Position numbers and translations under genes: made by a program
In this document: positions 1-14,800 of the stretch, one piece after another
Layout of the letters: every line of letters starts with the position of its first letter
How positions within the stretch are numbered: the first letter of the stretch is position 1
Notes under the pieces: model-generated
Told to the model about the DNA's origin: nothing
What the model saw: only the letters and a program-made list of their open reading frames with translations
Database searches by the model: none
DNA from: Euptelea pleiosperma
Lineage: Eukaryota; Streptophyta; Magnoliopsida; Ranunculales; Eupteleaceae
Direction: 5' to 3'
Length of the DNA: 64,000 bases
Assembly: GCA_035048495.1 (NCBI GenBank)
Contig: JASUTR010000247.1
Location: forward strand, 1-64,000

Positions 1-650
1 GTAATGGAAGAGTTTGAGTTCAATTACGAGGTCCCGGTTGCGAAAAGTCACAACTTATTGGAGGCATGTAACACACAAAACTGAATCCAATTTGAGACGT
101 TGACGCACGAATGGAGCTAACATGTTTCGACTGTCCCGAATCTTGTTCCAACACTTCAAATGTGTTGAAACAATAGTAATGGAAGAGTTTGAGTCCAATT
201 ACGAGGTCCGGTTGCGAAAAAGTCACAAGTTATAGCTTCGGAATGTACACACAAAACTGAATCCAATTTGAGACGTGACGCAGGCTGGAGCTAACATGAT
301 TCGACTGTCCGAATCTTGTTTCAACACTTCAAATGTGTTGAACCAATAGTAATGGAAGAGTTTGTGTCCAATTACGAGGTCCGATTGCGAAAAAGTTACA
401 AGTTAAGGCTTCGGAATGTAACACACAAACTTAGTCCAATTAATGAGATTGACGCACGGATGGAGCCAACTTGTTTCGACTGCTCCTAATCTTGTTCCAA
501 CACTTCAAATGTGTTGAAACAATAGTAATGGAAGAGTTTGAGTCCAATTACGAGGTCGGTTGCGAAAAAGTCACAAGTTATCGGCTTCGAAATGTAACAC
601 ACAAACTGAGTCCAATTTGAGACGTTGACGCACGGATCGAGCTAACTTGT
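1..650. other. indel-rich left edge of the array
   Basis: The first three to four monomers carry many one-base gains and losses absent from the matching monomers elsewhere. Examples are GGTCCCGGTTGCGAAAAGTC near 30-49, CTTATTGGAGGCATG near 53, CACAAAACTG at 74 and 253, GACGTGACGCAGGCTGG near 276, GTTAAGGCTTCGG near 402 and GAGGTCGGTTGCG near 553. After about 650 such indels become rare. The first monomer (GAGTTCAATT type) is followed by the GAATCC/ACATGATTCG type, an order not seen elsewhere here. This looks like the end of a contig with a weak consensus. A genuinely decayed array edge is the alternative. Confidence 0.7.
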
Positions 651-3600
651 TTCGACTGACCATAATCTTGTTCCAACACTTCAAATGTGTTGAACCAATA
701 GTAATGGAAGAGTTTGAGTCTAATTACAGGGTCCGATTGCGAAAAAGTCACAAGTTATAGGCTTCTGAATGTAACACACAAACTGAGTCCAATTAATGAC
801 TTTGACGCACGGATGGAGCCAACTTGTTTCGACTGCTCCTAATCTTGTTCCAACACTTCAAATGTGTTGAAACAATAGTAATGGAAGAGTATGAGTCCAA
901 TTACGAGGTCCGATTGCGAAAAAGTCACAACTTATAGGCTTCTGAATGTAACACACAAACTGAGTCCAATTTGAGACGTTGACGCACGGATGGAGCTAAC
1001 TTGTTTCGACTGTCCCGAATCTTCTTCCAACACTTCAAATGTGTTGAAACAATAGTAATGGAAGAGTTTGAGTCCAATTACGAGGTCCGGTTGCGAAAAA
1101 GTCACAAGTTATAGGCTTCGGAATGTAACACACAAACTGAATCCAATTTGAGACGTTGACGCACGGATGGAGCTAACATGATTCGACTGTCCCGAATCTT
1201 CTTTAAACACTTCAAATGTGTTGAGCCAATAGTAATGGAAGAGTTTGTGTCCAATTACGAGGTCCGATTGCGAAAAAGTTACAAGTTATAAGCTTCTAAA
1301 TGTAACACACAAACTTAGTCCAATTAATGAGATTGACGCACGGATGGAGCCAACTTGTTTCGACTGCTCCTAATCTTGTTCCAACACTTCAAATGTGTTG
1401 AAACAATAGTAATGGAAGAGTTTGAGTCCAATTACGAGGTCCGGTTGCGAAAAACTCACAAGTTATCGGCTTCGAAATGTAACACACAAACTGAGTCCAA
1501 TTTGAGACGTTGACTCACGGATGGAGCTAACTTGTTTCGACTGACCATAATCTTGTTCCAACACTTCAAATGTGTTGAACCAATAGTAATGGAAGAGTTT
1601 GAGTCTAATTACAAGGTCCGATTGCGAAAAAGTCACAAGTTATAGGCTTCTGAATGTAACACACAAACTGAGTCCAATTAATGACTTTGACGCACGGATG
1701 GAGCCAACTTGTTTCGACTGCTCCTAATCTTGTTCCAACTCTTCAAATGTGTTGAAACAATAGTAATGGAAGAGTATGAGTCTAATTACGAGGTCCGATT
1801 GCGAAAAAGTCACAACTTATAGGCTTCTGAATGTAACTCACAAACTGAGTCGAATTTGAGACGTTGACGCACGGATGGAGCTAACTTGTTTCGACTGTCC
1901 CGAATCTTGTTCCAACACTTCAAATGTGTTGAAACAATAGTAATGGAAGAGTTTGAGTTCAATTACGAGGTCCGGTTGCGAAAAAGTCACAAGTTATAGG
2001 CTTCGGAATGTAACACACAAACTGAATCCAATTTGAGACGTTGACGCACGAATGGAGCTAACATGTTTCGACTGTCCCGAATCTTGTTCCAACATTCAAA
2101 TGTGTTGAAACAATAGTAATGGAAGAGTTTGAGTCCAATTATGAGGTCCGGTTGCGAAAAAGTCACAAGTTATAGGCTTCGGAATGTAACACACAAACTG
2201 AGTCCAATTAAACACATTGACGCACGGATGGAGCTAACTTGTTTCGACTGCCCCGAATCTTGTTCCAACACTCCAAATGTGTTGAAACAATAGTAATGGA
2301 AGAATTCGAGTTTAATTACGAGGTCCGGTTGCGAAAAAGTCATAAATTATAGGCTTCAGAATGTAACACACAAACTGAGTCCAATTTGAGACGTTGACGC
2401 ACGGAAGGAGCTAACTTGTTTCGACTGTCCCAAATATTGTTCCAACACTTCAAATCTGTTGAAACAATAGTAATTGAAGAGTTTGAGTCTAATTATAAGG
2501 TCCTGTTGCGAAAAAGTCACAAGTTATATACTTCGGAATGTAACACAAACCGTGTCCAATTTGAGACGTTGACGAACGGATGGACCTATCTTGTTTCGAC
2601 TGTCCGAATCTTGTTCCAACACTTCAAATCTGTTGAAACAATAGTAATGGAGGAGTTTGAGTCCAATTACGTGGTCCGATTGTGAAAAAGTCAATAATTA
2701 TAGGCTTACGAATGAAGAACAAAAACTGATTTCAATTAGAAACATTGACGAACGAATAGAGCAAACTTGTTCCGCCTGTCCCGAATCTTCTTCTAATACT
2801 TCAAATGTGTTGAAAAAATAATAATGGAAGAGTTTGAGTCCAATTACGAGGTCCGGTTGCGAAAAAGTCACAAGTTATAGGCTTCGGAATGTAACACACA
2901 AACTGAATCCAATTTGAGACGTTGACGCACGGATGGAGCTAACTTGTTTCGACTGTCCCGAATCTTGTTCCAACACTTCAAATGTTTTGAAACAATAGTA
3001 ATGGAAGAGTTTGAGTAAAATTATGAGGTCCGGTTGCGACAAAGTCACAATTTATAGGCTTCGGAATGTAACACACAAACTGAGTCCATTTTGAGACGTT
3101 GACGCACGGATGGACCTAACTTGTTTCGACTGTCACGAATCTTGTTCCGACACTTCAAATATGTTGAAACAATAGTAATGGAAGAGTTTGAGTCGAATTA
3201 CGAGGTCAGGTTGCAAAAAAGTCACATGTTATAGGCTTCGGAATGTAACACACAAACTGAGTCAAATTGAAGACATTGACGCACGGATGGAGCTAACTTT
3301 TTTCGACTGTCCCGAATCTTGTTCCAACACTTCAAATGTGTTGAAACAATAGTAATGGAAGAATTCGAGTCTAATTACGAGGTCCGGTTGCGAAAAAGTC
3401 ACAAGTTATAGGCTTCGGAATGTAACACACAAATAGAGTCCAATTTGAGACGTTGACGCACGGATGGAGCTAACTTGTTTCGACTGTCCCGAATCTTGTT
3501 CCAACACTTCAAATCTGTTGAAACAATAGTAATGGAGGAGTTTGAGTCCAATTACGTGGTCCGATTGCGAAAAAGTCAGTAATTATAGGCTTATGAATGA

Positions 3601-4061
3601 AACACACAAACTGAGTCCAATTAGAGACATTGACGAACGAATAGAGCAAATTTGTTCTGCCAGTTCCGAATCTTGTTCCAATACTTTAAATGTATTGAAA
3701 CAATAATAATGGAAGAGTTTGAGTCCAATTACGAGGTCCGGTTGCGAAAAAGGCAGAAGTTATAGGTTTCGGAATGTAACACACAAACTGGGTCCAATTT
3801 GAGACGTTGACGCACGGATGAAGCTAATTTATTTCGACATTCCCGAATCTTGTTCCAACACTTCAAATGTTTTGAAAGAATAGTAATGAAAGAGTTTGAG
3901 TAAAATTATGAGGTCCGGTTGTGACAAAGTCACAATTTATAGGCTTCAGAATGTAACACACAAATTGAGTCCATTTTGAGACGTTGACGCACGGATGGAC
4001 CTAACTTGTTTCGACTGTCACGAATCTTGTTCCAACACTTCAAATGTGTTGAAACAATAGT
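1..4061 (+). repeat. HOR block 1, copy A (left-truncated)
   Basis: This is the first and partial copy of the long HOR. It has two 5-monomer subunits (178-1056 and 1057-1941), followed by the same twelve-monomer tail as in copies B to D: GAGTTC, then AATTATG, GAATTCGAGTTT, AATTGAAG, GGAGGAG and further types. The subunits match the last two subunits of copy D, sharing ACAGGG at about 731, CTTCTAAATG at about 1292, AAAACTCAC at about 1451 and TTGACTCACGG at about 1511. The tail end instead shares variants with copy B. Copy A is therefore a mosaic relative to the other copies. Confidence 0.9.
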
Positions 4062-7000
4062 AATGGAAGAGTTTGAGTCCAATTACGAGGTCCGGTTGCG
4101 AAAAAGTCACAACTTATAGGCTTCTGAATGTAACACACAAACTGAGTCCAATTTGAGACGTTGACGCACGGATGGAGCTAACATGTTTCGACTGTCCCGA
4201 ATCTTCTTTCAACACTTCAAATGTGTTGAACCAATAGTAATGGAAGAGTTTGTGTCCAATTACGAGGTCCGATTGCGAAAAAGTTACAAGTTATAGGCTT
4301 CGGAATGTAACACACAAACTTAGTCCAATTAATGAGATTGACGCACGGATGGAGCCAACTTGTTTCGACTGCTCCTAATCTTGTTCCAACACTTCAAATG
4401 TGTTGAAACAATAGTAATGGAAGAGTTTGAGTCCAATTACGAGGTCCGGTTGCGAAAAAGTCACAAGTTATCTGCTTCGAAATGTAACACACAAACTGAG
4501 TCCAATTTGAGACGTTGACGCACGGATGGAGCTAACTTGTTTCGACTGACCATAATCTTGTTCCAACACTTCAAATGTGTTGAACCAATAGTAATGGAAG
4601 AGTTTGAGTCTAATTACAAGGTCCGATTGCGAAAAAGTCACAAGTTATAGGCTTCTGAATGTAACACACAAACTGAGTCCAATTAATGACTTTGACGCAC
4701 GGATGGAGCCAACTTGTTTCGACTGCTCCTAATCTTGTTCCAACACTTCAAATGTGTTGAAACAATAGTAATGGAAGAGTATGAGTCCAATTACGAGGTC
4801 CGATTGCGAAAAAGTCACAACTTATAGGCTTCTGAATGTAACACACAAACTGAGTCCAATTTGAGACGTTGACGCACGGATGGAGCTAACTTGTTTCGAC
4901 TGTCCCGAATCTTCTTCCAACACTTCAAATGTGTTGAAACAATAGTAATGGAAGAGTTTGAGTCCAATTACGAGGTCCGGTTGCGAAAAAGTCACAAGTT
5001 ATAGGCTTCGGAATGTAACACACAAACTGAATCCAATTTGAGACGTTGACGCACGGATGGAGCTAACATGATTCGACTGTCCCGAATCTTGTTTAAACAC
5101 TTCAAATGTGTTGAGCCAATAGTAATGGAAGAGTTTGTGTCCAATTACGAGGTCCGATTGCGAAAAAGTTACAAGTTATAAGCTTCTGAATGTAACACAC
5201 AAACTTAGCCCAATTAATGAGATTGACGCACGGATGGAGCCAACTTGTTTCGACTGCTCCTAATATTGTTCCAACACTTCAAATGTGTTGAAACAATAGT
5301 AATGGAAGAGTTTGAGTCCAATTACGAGGTCCGGTTGCGAAAAAGTCACAAGTTATCGGCTTCGAAATGTAACACACAAACTGAGTCCAATTTGAGACGT
5401 TGACGCACGGATGGAGCTACTTGTTTCGACTGACCATAATCTTGTTCCAACACTTCAAATGTGTTGAACCAATAGTAATGGAAGAGTTTGAGTCTAATTA
5501 CAAGGTCCGATTGCGAAAAAGTCACAAGTTATAGGCTTCTGAATGTAACACACAAACTGAGTCCAATTAATGACTTTGACGCACGGATGGAGCCAACTTG
5601 TTTCGACTGCTCCTAATCTTGTTCCAACACTTCAAATGTGTTGAAACAATAGTAATGGAAGAGTATGAGTCTAATTACGAGGTCCGATTGCGAAAAAGTC
5701 ACAACTTATAGGCTTCTGAATGTAACTCACAAACTGAGTCGAATTTGAGACGTTGACGCACGGATGGAGCTAACTTGTTTCGACTGTCCCGAATCTTGTT
5801 CCAACACTTCAAATGTGTTGAAACAATAGTAATGGAAGAGTTTGAGTTCAATTACGAGGTCCGGTTGCGAAAAAGTCACAAGTTATAGGCTTCGGAATGT
5901 AACACACAAACTGAATCCAATTTGAGACGTTGACGCACGAATGGAGCTAACATGTTTCGACTGTCCCGAATCTTGTTCCAACATTCAAATGTGTTGAAAC
6001 AATAGTAATGGAAGAGTTTGAGTCCAATTATGAGGTCCGGTTGCGAAAAAGTCACAAGTTATAGGCTTCGGAATGTAACACACAAACTGAGTCCAATTAA
6101 ACACATTGACGCACGGATGGAGCTAACTTGTTTCGACTGCCCCGAATCTTGTTCCAACACTCCAAATGTGTTGAAACAATAGTAATGGAAGAATTCGAGT
6201 TTAATTACGAGGTCCGGTTGCGAAAAAGTCATAAATTATAGGCTTCAGAATGTAACACACAAACTGAGTCCAATTTGAGACGTTGACGCACGGAAGGAGC
6301 TAACTTGTTTCGACTGTCCCAAATATTGTTCCAACACTTCAAATCTGTTGAAACAATAGTAATTGAAGAGTTTGAGTCTAATTATAAGGTCCTGTTGCGA
6401 AAAAGTCACAAGTTATATACTTCGGAATGTAACACAAACCGTGTCCAATTTGAGACGTTGACGAACGGATGGACCTATCTTGTTTCGACTGTCCGAATCT
6501 TGTTCCAACACTTCAAATCTGTTGAAACAATAGTAATGGAGGAGTTTGAGTCCAATTACGTGGTCCGATTGTGAAAAAGTCAATAATTATAGGCTTACGA
6601 ATGAAAAACAAAAACTGATTTCAATTAGAAACATTAACGAACGAATAGAGCAAACTTGTTCCGCCTGTCCCGAATCTTCTTCTAATACTTCAAATGTGTT
6701 GAAAAAATAATAATGGAAGAGTTTGAGTCCAATTACGAGGTCCGGTTGCGAAAAAGTCACAAGTTATAGGCTTCGGAATGTAACACACAAACTGAATCCA
6801 ATTTGAGACGTTGACGCACGGATGGAGCTAACTTGTTTCGACTGTCCCGAATCTTGTTCCAACACTTCAAATGTTTTGAAACAATAGTAATGGAAGAGTT
6901 TGAGTAAAATTATGAGGTCCGGTTGCGACAAAGTCACAATTTATAGGCTTCGGAATGTAACACACAAACTGAGTCCATTTTGAGACGTTGACGCACGGAT

Positions 7001-7950
7001 GGACCTAACTTGTTTCGACTGTCACGAATCTTGTTCCGACACTTCAAATATGTTGAAACAATAGTAATGGAAGAGTTTGAGTCGAATTACGAGGTCAGGT
7101 TGCAAAAAAGTCACATGTTATAGGCTTCGGAATGTAACACACAAACTGAGTCAAATTGAAGACATTGACGCACGGATGGAGCTAACTTTTTTCGACTGTC
7201 CCGAATCTTGTTCCAACACTTCAAATGTGTTGAAACAATAGTAATGGAAGAATTCGAGTCTAATTACGAGGTCCGGTTGCGAAAAAGTCACAAGTTATAG
7301 GCTTCGGAATGTAACACACAAATAGAGTCCAATTTGAGACGTTGACGCACGGATGGAGCTAACTTGTTTCGACTGTCCCGAATCTTGTTCCAACACTTCA
7401 AATCTGTTGAAACAATAGTAATGGAGGAGTTTGAGTCCAATTACGTGGTCCGATTGCGAAAAAGTCAGTAATTATAGGCTTATGAATGAAACACACAAAC
7501 TGAGTCCAATTAGAGACATTGACGAACGAATAGAGCAAATTTGTTCTGCCAGTTCCGAATCTTGTTCCAATACTTTAAATGTATTGAAACAATAATAATG
7601 GAAGAGTTTGAGTCCAATTACGAGGTCCGGTTGCGAAAAAGGCAGAAGTTATAGGTTTCGGAATGTAACACACAAACTGGGTCCAATTTGAGACGTTGAC
7701 GCACGGATGAAGCTAATTTATTTCGACATTCCCGAATCTTGTTCCAACACTTCAAATGTTTTGAAAGAATAGTAATGAAAGAGTTTGAGTAAAATTATGA
7801 GGTCCGGTTGTGACAAAGTCACAATTTATAGGCTTCAGAATGTAACACACAAATTGAGTCCATTTTGAGACGTTGACGCACGGATGGACCTAACTTGTTT
7901 CGACTGTCACGAATCTTGTTCCAACACTTCAAATGTGTTGAAACAATAGT
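4062..7950 (+). repeat. HOR block 1, copy B (22 monomers, 3889 bp)
   Basis: This is a complete unit starting at the monomer with CACAACTTATAGGCTTCTG and CTTCTTTCAACAC. It holds two 5-monomer subunits (4062-4946 and 4947-5830, the second one base short because of GAGCTACTTG near 5416) and a twelve-monomer tail. The same start recurs at 7951, exactly 3889 bp later. That is 22 x 177 minus 5, and the missing bases are shared by the copies. Copies B and C also share CATTAACGAACG (about 6633 and 10524) where A and D have CATTGACGAACG. Confidence 0.95.
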
Positions 7951-10900
7951 AATGGAAGAGTTTGAGTCCAATTACGAGGTCCGGTTGCGAAAAAGTCACA
8001 ACTTATAGGCTTCTGAATGTAACACACAAACTGAGTCCAATTTGAGACGTTGACGCACGGATGGAGCTAACATGTTTCGACTGTCCCGAATCTTCTTTCA
8101 ACACTTCAAATGTGTTGAACCAATAGTAATGGAAGAGTTTGTGTCCAATTACGAGGTCCGATTGCGAAAAAGTTACAAGTTATAGGCTTCGGAATGTAAC
8201 ACACAAACTTAGTCCAATTAATGAGATTGACGCACGGATGGAGCCAACTTGTTTCGACTGCTCCTAATCTTGTTCCAACACTTCAAATGTGTTGAAACAA
8301 TAGTAATGAAAGAGTTTGAGTCCAATTACGAGGTCCGGTTGCGAAAAAGTCACAAGTTATCGGCTTCGAAATGTAACACACAAACTGAGTCCAATTTGAG
8401 ACGTTGACGCACGGATGGAGCTAACTTGTTTCGACTGACCATAATCTTGTTCCAACACTTCAAATGTGTTGAACCAATAGTAATGGAAGAGTTTGAGTCT
8501 AATTACAAGGTCCGATTGCGAAAAAGTCACAAGTTATAGGCTTCTGAATGTAACACACAAACTGAGTCCAATTAATGACTTTGACGCACGGATGGAGCCA
8601 ACTTGTTTCGACTGCTCCTAATCTTGTTCCAACACTTCAAATGTGTTGAACCAATAGTAATGGAAGAGTTTGAGTCTAATTACGAGGTCCGATTGCGAAA
8701 AAGTCACAACTTATAGGCTTCTGAATGTAACACACAAACTGAGTCCAATTTGAGACGTTGACGCACGGATGGAGCTAACTTGTTTCGACTGTCCCGAATC
8801 TTCTTCCAACACTTCAAATGTGTTGAAACAATAGTAATGGAAGAGTTTGAGTCCAATTACGAGGTCCGGTTGCGAAAAAGTCACAAGTTATAGGCTTCGG
8901 AATGTAACACACAAACTGAATCCAATTTGAGACGTTGACGCACGGATGGAGCTAACATGATTCGACTGTCCCGAATCTTGTTTAAACACTTCAAATGTGT
9001 TGAGCCAATAGTAATGGAAGAGTTTGTGTCCAATTACGAGGTCCGATTGCGAAAAAGTTACAAGTTATAAGCTTCTGAATGTAACACACAAACTTAGTCC
9101 AATTAATGAGATTGACGCACGGATGGAGCCAACTTGTTTCGACTGCTCCTAATATTGTTCCAACACTTCAAATGTGTTGAAACAATAGTAATGGAAGAGT
9201 TTGAGTCCAATTACGAGGTCCGGTTGCGAAAAAGTCACAAGTTATCGGCTTCGAAATGTAACACACAAACTGAGTCCAATTTGAGACGTTGACGCACGGA
9301 TGGAGCTACTTGTTTCGACTGACCATAATCTTGTTCCAACACTTCAAATGTGTTGAACCAATAGTAATGGAAGAGTTTGAGTCTAATTACAAGGTCCGAT
9401 TGCGAAAAAGTCACAAGTTATAGGCTTCTGAATGTAACACACAAACTGAGTCCAATTAATGACTTTGACGCACGGATGGAGCCAACTTGTTTCGACTGCT
9501 CCTAATCTTGTTCCAACACTTCAAATGTGTTGACACAATAGTAATGGAAGAGTATGAGTCTAATTACGAGGTCCGATTGCGAAAAAGTCACAACTTATAA
9601 GCTTCTGAATGTAACTCACAAACTGAGTCGAATTTGAGACGTTGACGCACGGATGGAGCTAACTTGTTTCGACTGTCCCGAATCTTGTTCCAACACTTCA
9701 AATGTGTTGAAACAATAGTAATGGAAGAGTTTGAGTTCAATTACGAGGTCCGGTTGCGAAAAAGTCACAAGTTATAGGCTTCGGAATGTAACACACAAAC
9801 TGAATCCAATTTGAGACGTTGACGCACGAATGGAGCTAACATGTTTCGACTGTCCCGAATCTTGTTCCAACATTCAAATGTGTTGAAACAATAGTAATGG
9901 AAGAGTTTGAGTCCAATTATGAGGTCCGGTTGCGAAAAAGTCACAAGTTATAGGCTTCGGAATGTAACACACAAACTGAGTCCAATTAAACACATTGACG
10001 CACGGATGGAGCTAACTTGTTTCGACTGCCCCGAATCTTGTTCCAACACTCCAAATGTGTTGAAACAATAGTAATGGAAGAATTCGAGTTTAATTACGAG
10101 GTCCGGTTGCGAAAAAGTCATAAATTATAGGCTTCAGAATGTAACACACAAACTGAGTCCAATTTGAGACGTTGACGCACGGAAGGAGCTAACTTGTTTC
10201 GACTGTCCCAAATATTGTTCCAACACTTCAAATCTGTTGAAACAATAGTAATTGAAGAGTTTGAGTCTAATTATAAGGTCCTGTTGCGAAAAAGTCACAA
10301 GTTATATACTTCGGAATGTAACACAAACCGTGTCCAATTTGAGACGTTGACGAACGGATGGACCTATCTTGTTTCGACTGTCCGAATCTTGTTCCAACAC
10401 TTCAAATCTGTTGAAACAATAGTAATGGAGGAGTTTGAGTCCAATTACGTGGTCCGATTGTGAAAAAGTCAATAATTATAGGCTTACGAATGAAAAACAA
10501 AAACTGATTTCAATTAGAAACATTAACGAACGAATAGAGCAAACTTGTTCCGCCTGTCCCGAATCTTCTTCTAATACTTCAAATGTGTTGAAAAAATAAT
10601 AATGGAAGAGTTTGAGTCCAATTACGAGGTCCGGTTGCGAAAAAGTCACAAGTTATAGGCTTCGGAATGTAACACACAAACTGAATCCAATTTGAGACGT
10701 TGACGCACGGATGGAGCTAACTTGTTTCGACTGTCCCGAATCTTGTTCCAACACTTCAAATGTTTTGAAACAATAGTAATGGAAGAGTTTGAGTAAAATT
10801 ATGAGGTCCGGTTGCGACAAAGTCACAATTTATAGGCTTCGGAATGTAACACACAAACTGAGTCCATTTTGAGACGTTGACGCACGGATGGACCTAACTT

Positions 10901-11839
10901 GTTTCGACTGTCACGAATCTTGTTCCGACACTTCAAATATGTTGAAACAATAGTAATGGAAGAGTTTGAGTCGAATTACGAGGTCAGGTTGCAAAAAAGT
11001 CACATGTTATAGGCTTCGGAATGTAACACACAAACTGAGTCAAATTGAAGACATTGACGCACGGATGGAGCTAACTTTTTTCGACTGTCCCGAATCTTGT
11101 TCCAACACTTCAAATGTGTTGAAACAATAGTAATGGAAGAATTCGAGTCTAATTACGAGGTCCGGTTGCGAAAAAGTCACAAGTTATAGGCTTCGGAATG
11201 TAACACACAAATAGAGTCCAATTTGAGACGTTGACGCACGGATGGAGCTAACTTGTTTCGACTGTCCCGAATCTTGTTCCAACACTTCAAATCTGTTGAA
11301 ACAATAGTAATGGAGGAGTTTGAGTCCAATTACGTGGTCCGATTGCGAAAAAGTCAGTAATTATAGGCTTATGAATGAAACACACAAATTGAGTCCAATT
11401 AGAGACATTGACGAACGAATAGAGCAAATTTGTTCTGCCAGTTCCGAATCTTGTTCCAATACTTTAAATGTATTGAAACAATAATAATGGAAGAGTTTGA
11501 GTCCAATTACGAGGTCCGGTTGCGAAAAAGGCAGAAGTTATAGGTTTCGGAATGTAACACACAAACTGGGTCCAATTTGAGACGTTGACGCACGGATGAA
11601 GCTAATTTATTTCGACTGTCCCGAATCTTGTTCCAACACTTCAAATGTTTTGAAAGAATAGTAATGAAAGAGTTTGAGTAAGATTATGAGGTCCGGTTGT
11701 GACAAAGTCACAATTTATAGGCTTCGGAATGTAACACACAAATTGAGTCCATTTTGAGACGTTGACGCACGGATGGACCTAACTTGTTTCGACTGTCACG
11801 AATCTTGTTCCAACACTTCAAATGTGTTGAAACAATAGT
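7951..11839 (+). repeat. HOR block 1, copy C (22 monomers, 3889 bp)
   Basis: This copy has the same length and monomer order as copy B, with few substitutions. Subunits are at 7951-8835 and 8836-9719. Private differences include GAACCAATAG with GAGTTTGAGTCTAATT near 8650-8680, where B has the GAGTATG type, and GTTGACACAATAG near 9530. In its last third it shares CACACAAATTGAGTCC (about 11381) and TTTCGACTGTCCCG (about 11609) with copy D rather than with B. Confidence 0.95.
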
Positions 11840-14800
11840 AATGGAAGAGTTTGAGTCCAATTACGAGGTCCGGTTGCGAAAAAGTCACAACTTATAGGCT
11901 TCTGAATGTAACACACAAACTGAGTCCAATTTGAGACGTTGACGCACGGATGGAGCTAACATGTTTCGACTGTCCCGAATCTTCTTTCAACACTTCAAAT
12001 GTGTTGAACCAATAGTAACGGAAGAGTTTGTGTCCAATTACGAGGTCCGATTGCGAAAAAGTTACAAGTTATAGGCTTCGGAATGTAACACACAAACTTA
12101 GTCCAATTAATGAGATTGACGCACGGATGGAGCCAACTTGTTTCGACTGCTCCTAATCTTGTTCCAACACTTCAAATGTGTTGAAACAATAGTAATGGAA
12201 GAGTTTGAGTCCAATTACGAGGTCCGGTTGCGAAAAACTCACAAGTTATCGGCTTCGAAATGTAACACACAAACTGAGTCCAATTTGAGACGTTGACGCA
12301 CGGATGGAGCTAACTTGTTTCGACTGACCATAATCTTGTTCCAACACTTCAAATGTGTTGAACCAATAGTAATGGAAGAGTTTGAGTCTAATTACAAGGT
12401 CCGATTGCGAAAAAGTCACAAGTTATAGGCTTCTGAATGTAACACACAAACTGAGTCCAATTAATGACTTTGACGCACGGATGGAGCCAACTTGTTTCGA
12501 CTGCTCCTAATCTTGTTCCAACACTTCAAATGTGTTGAAACAATAGTAATGGAAGAGTATGAGTCCAATTACGAGGTCCGATTGCGAAAAAGTCACAACT
12601 TATAGGCTTCTGAATGTAACACACAAACTGAGTCCAATTTGAGACGTTGACGCACGGATGGAGCTAACTTGTTTCGACTGTCCCGAATCTTCTTCCAACA
12701 CTTCAAATGTGTTGAAACAATAGTAATGGAAGAGTTTGAGTCCAATTACGAGGTCCGGTTGCGAAAAAGTCACAAGTTATAGGCTTCGGAATGTAACACA
12801 CAAACTGAATCCAATTTGAGACGTTGACGCACGGATGGAGCTAACATGATTCGACTGTCCCGAATCTTGTTTAAACACTTCAAATGTGTTGAGCCAATAG
12901 TAATGGAAGAGTTTGTGTCCAATTACGAGGTCCGATTGCGAAAAAGTTACAAGTTATAAGCTTCTGAATGTAACACACAAACTTAGTCCAATTAATGAGA
13001 TTGACGCACGGATGGAGCCAACTTGTTTCGACTGCTCCTAATCTTGTTCCAACACTTCAAATGTGTTGAAACAATAGTAATGGAAGAGTTTGAGTCCAAT
13101 TACGAGGTCCGGTTGCGAAAAAGTCACAAGTTATCGGCTTCGAAATGTAACACACAAACTGAGTCCAATTTGAGACGTTGACGCACGGATGGAGCTACTT
13201 GTTTCGACTGACCATAATCTTGTTCCAACACTTCAAATGTGTTGAACCAATAGTAATAGAAGAGTTTGAGTCCAATTACAAGGTCCGATTGCGAAAAAGT
13301 CACAAGTTATAGGCTTCTGAATGTAACACACAAACTGAGTCCAATTAATGACTTTGACGCACGGATGGAGCCAACTTGTTTCGACTGCTCCTAATCTTGT
13401 TCCAACACTTCAAATGTGTTGAAACAATAGTAATGGAAGAGTATGAGTCCAATTACGAGGTCCGATTGCGAAAAAGTCACAACTTATAGGCTTCTGAATG
13501 TAACACACAAACTGAGTCCAATTTGAGACGTTGACGCACGGATGGAGCTAACTTGTTTCGACTGTCCCGAATCTTCTTCCAACACTTCAAATGTGTTGGA
13601 ACAATAGTAATGGAAGAGTTTGAGTCCAATTACGAGGTCCGGTTGCGAAAAAGTCACAAGTTATAGGCTTCGGAATGTAACACACAAACTGAATCCAATT
13701 TGAGACGTGGACGCACGGATGGAGCTAACATGATTCGACTGTCCCGAATCTTGTTTCAACACTTCAAATGTGTTGAACCAATAGTAATGGAAGAGTTTGA
13801 GTCCAATTACGAGGTCCGATTGCGAAAAAGTTACAAGTTATAGGCTTCGGAATGTAACACACAAACTTAGTCCAATTAATGAGATTGACGCACGGATGGA
13901 GCCAACTTGTTTCGACTGCTCCTAATCTTGTTCCAACACTTCAAATGTGTTGAAACAATAGTAATGGAAGAGTTTGAGTCCAATTACGAGGTCCGGTTGC
14001 GAAAAAGTCACAAGTTATCGGCTTCGAAATGTAACACACAAACTGAGTCCAATTTGAGACGTTGACGCACGGATGGAGCTAACTTGTTTCGACTGACCAT
14101 AATCTTGTTCCAACACTTCAAATGTGTTGAACCAATAGTAATGGAAGAGTTTGAGTCTAATTACAGGGTCCGATTGCGAAAAAGTCACAAGTTATAGGCT
14201 TCTGAATGTAACACACAAACTGAGTCCAATTAATGACTTTGACGCACGGATGGAGCCAACTTGTTTCGACTGCTCCTAATCTTGTTCCAACACTTCAAAT
14301 GTGTTGAAACAATAGTAATGGAAGAGTATGAGTCCAATTACGAGGTCCGATTGCGAAAAAGTCACAACTTATAGGCTTCTGAATGTAACACACAAACTGA
14401 GTCCAATTTGAGACGTTGACGCACGGATGGAGCTAACTTGTTTTGACTGTCCCGAATCTTCTTCCAACACTTCAAATGTGTTGAAACAATAGTAATGGAA
14501 GAGTTTGAGTCCAATTACGAGGTCCGGTTGCGAAAAAGTCACAAGTTATAGGCTTCGGAATGTAACACACAAACTGAATCCAATTTGAGACGTTGACGCA
14601 CGGATGGAGCTAACATGATTCGACTGTCCCGAATCTTGTTTAAACACTTCAAATGTGTTGAGCCAATAGTAATGGAAGAGTTTGTGTCCAATTACGAGGT
14701 CCGATTGCGAAAAAGTTACAAGTTATAAGCTTCTAAATGTAACACACAAACTTAGTCCAATTAATGAGATTGACGCACGGATGGAGCCAACTTGTTTCGA

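Noticed and set aside
2416..2685. An 89-residue open frame repeated at 6305, 10194 and (93 residues) 15853, apparently conserved
   Set aside because: It spans one and a half monomers. The length 177 is divisible by three, so any stop-free frame reads on into the next monomer and gives an internally repeated peptide (FQHFKSVETIV twice, 59 residues apart). It is identical between copies because the HOR is copied. The initiator is TTG and there is no sign of a gene.
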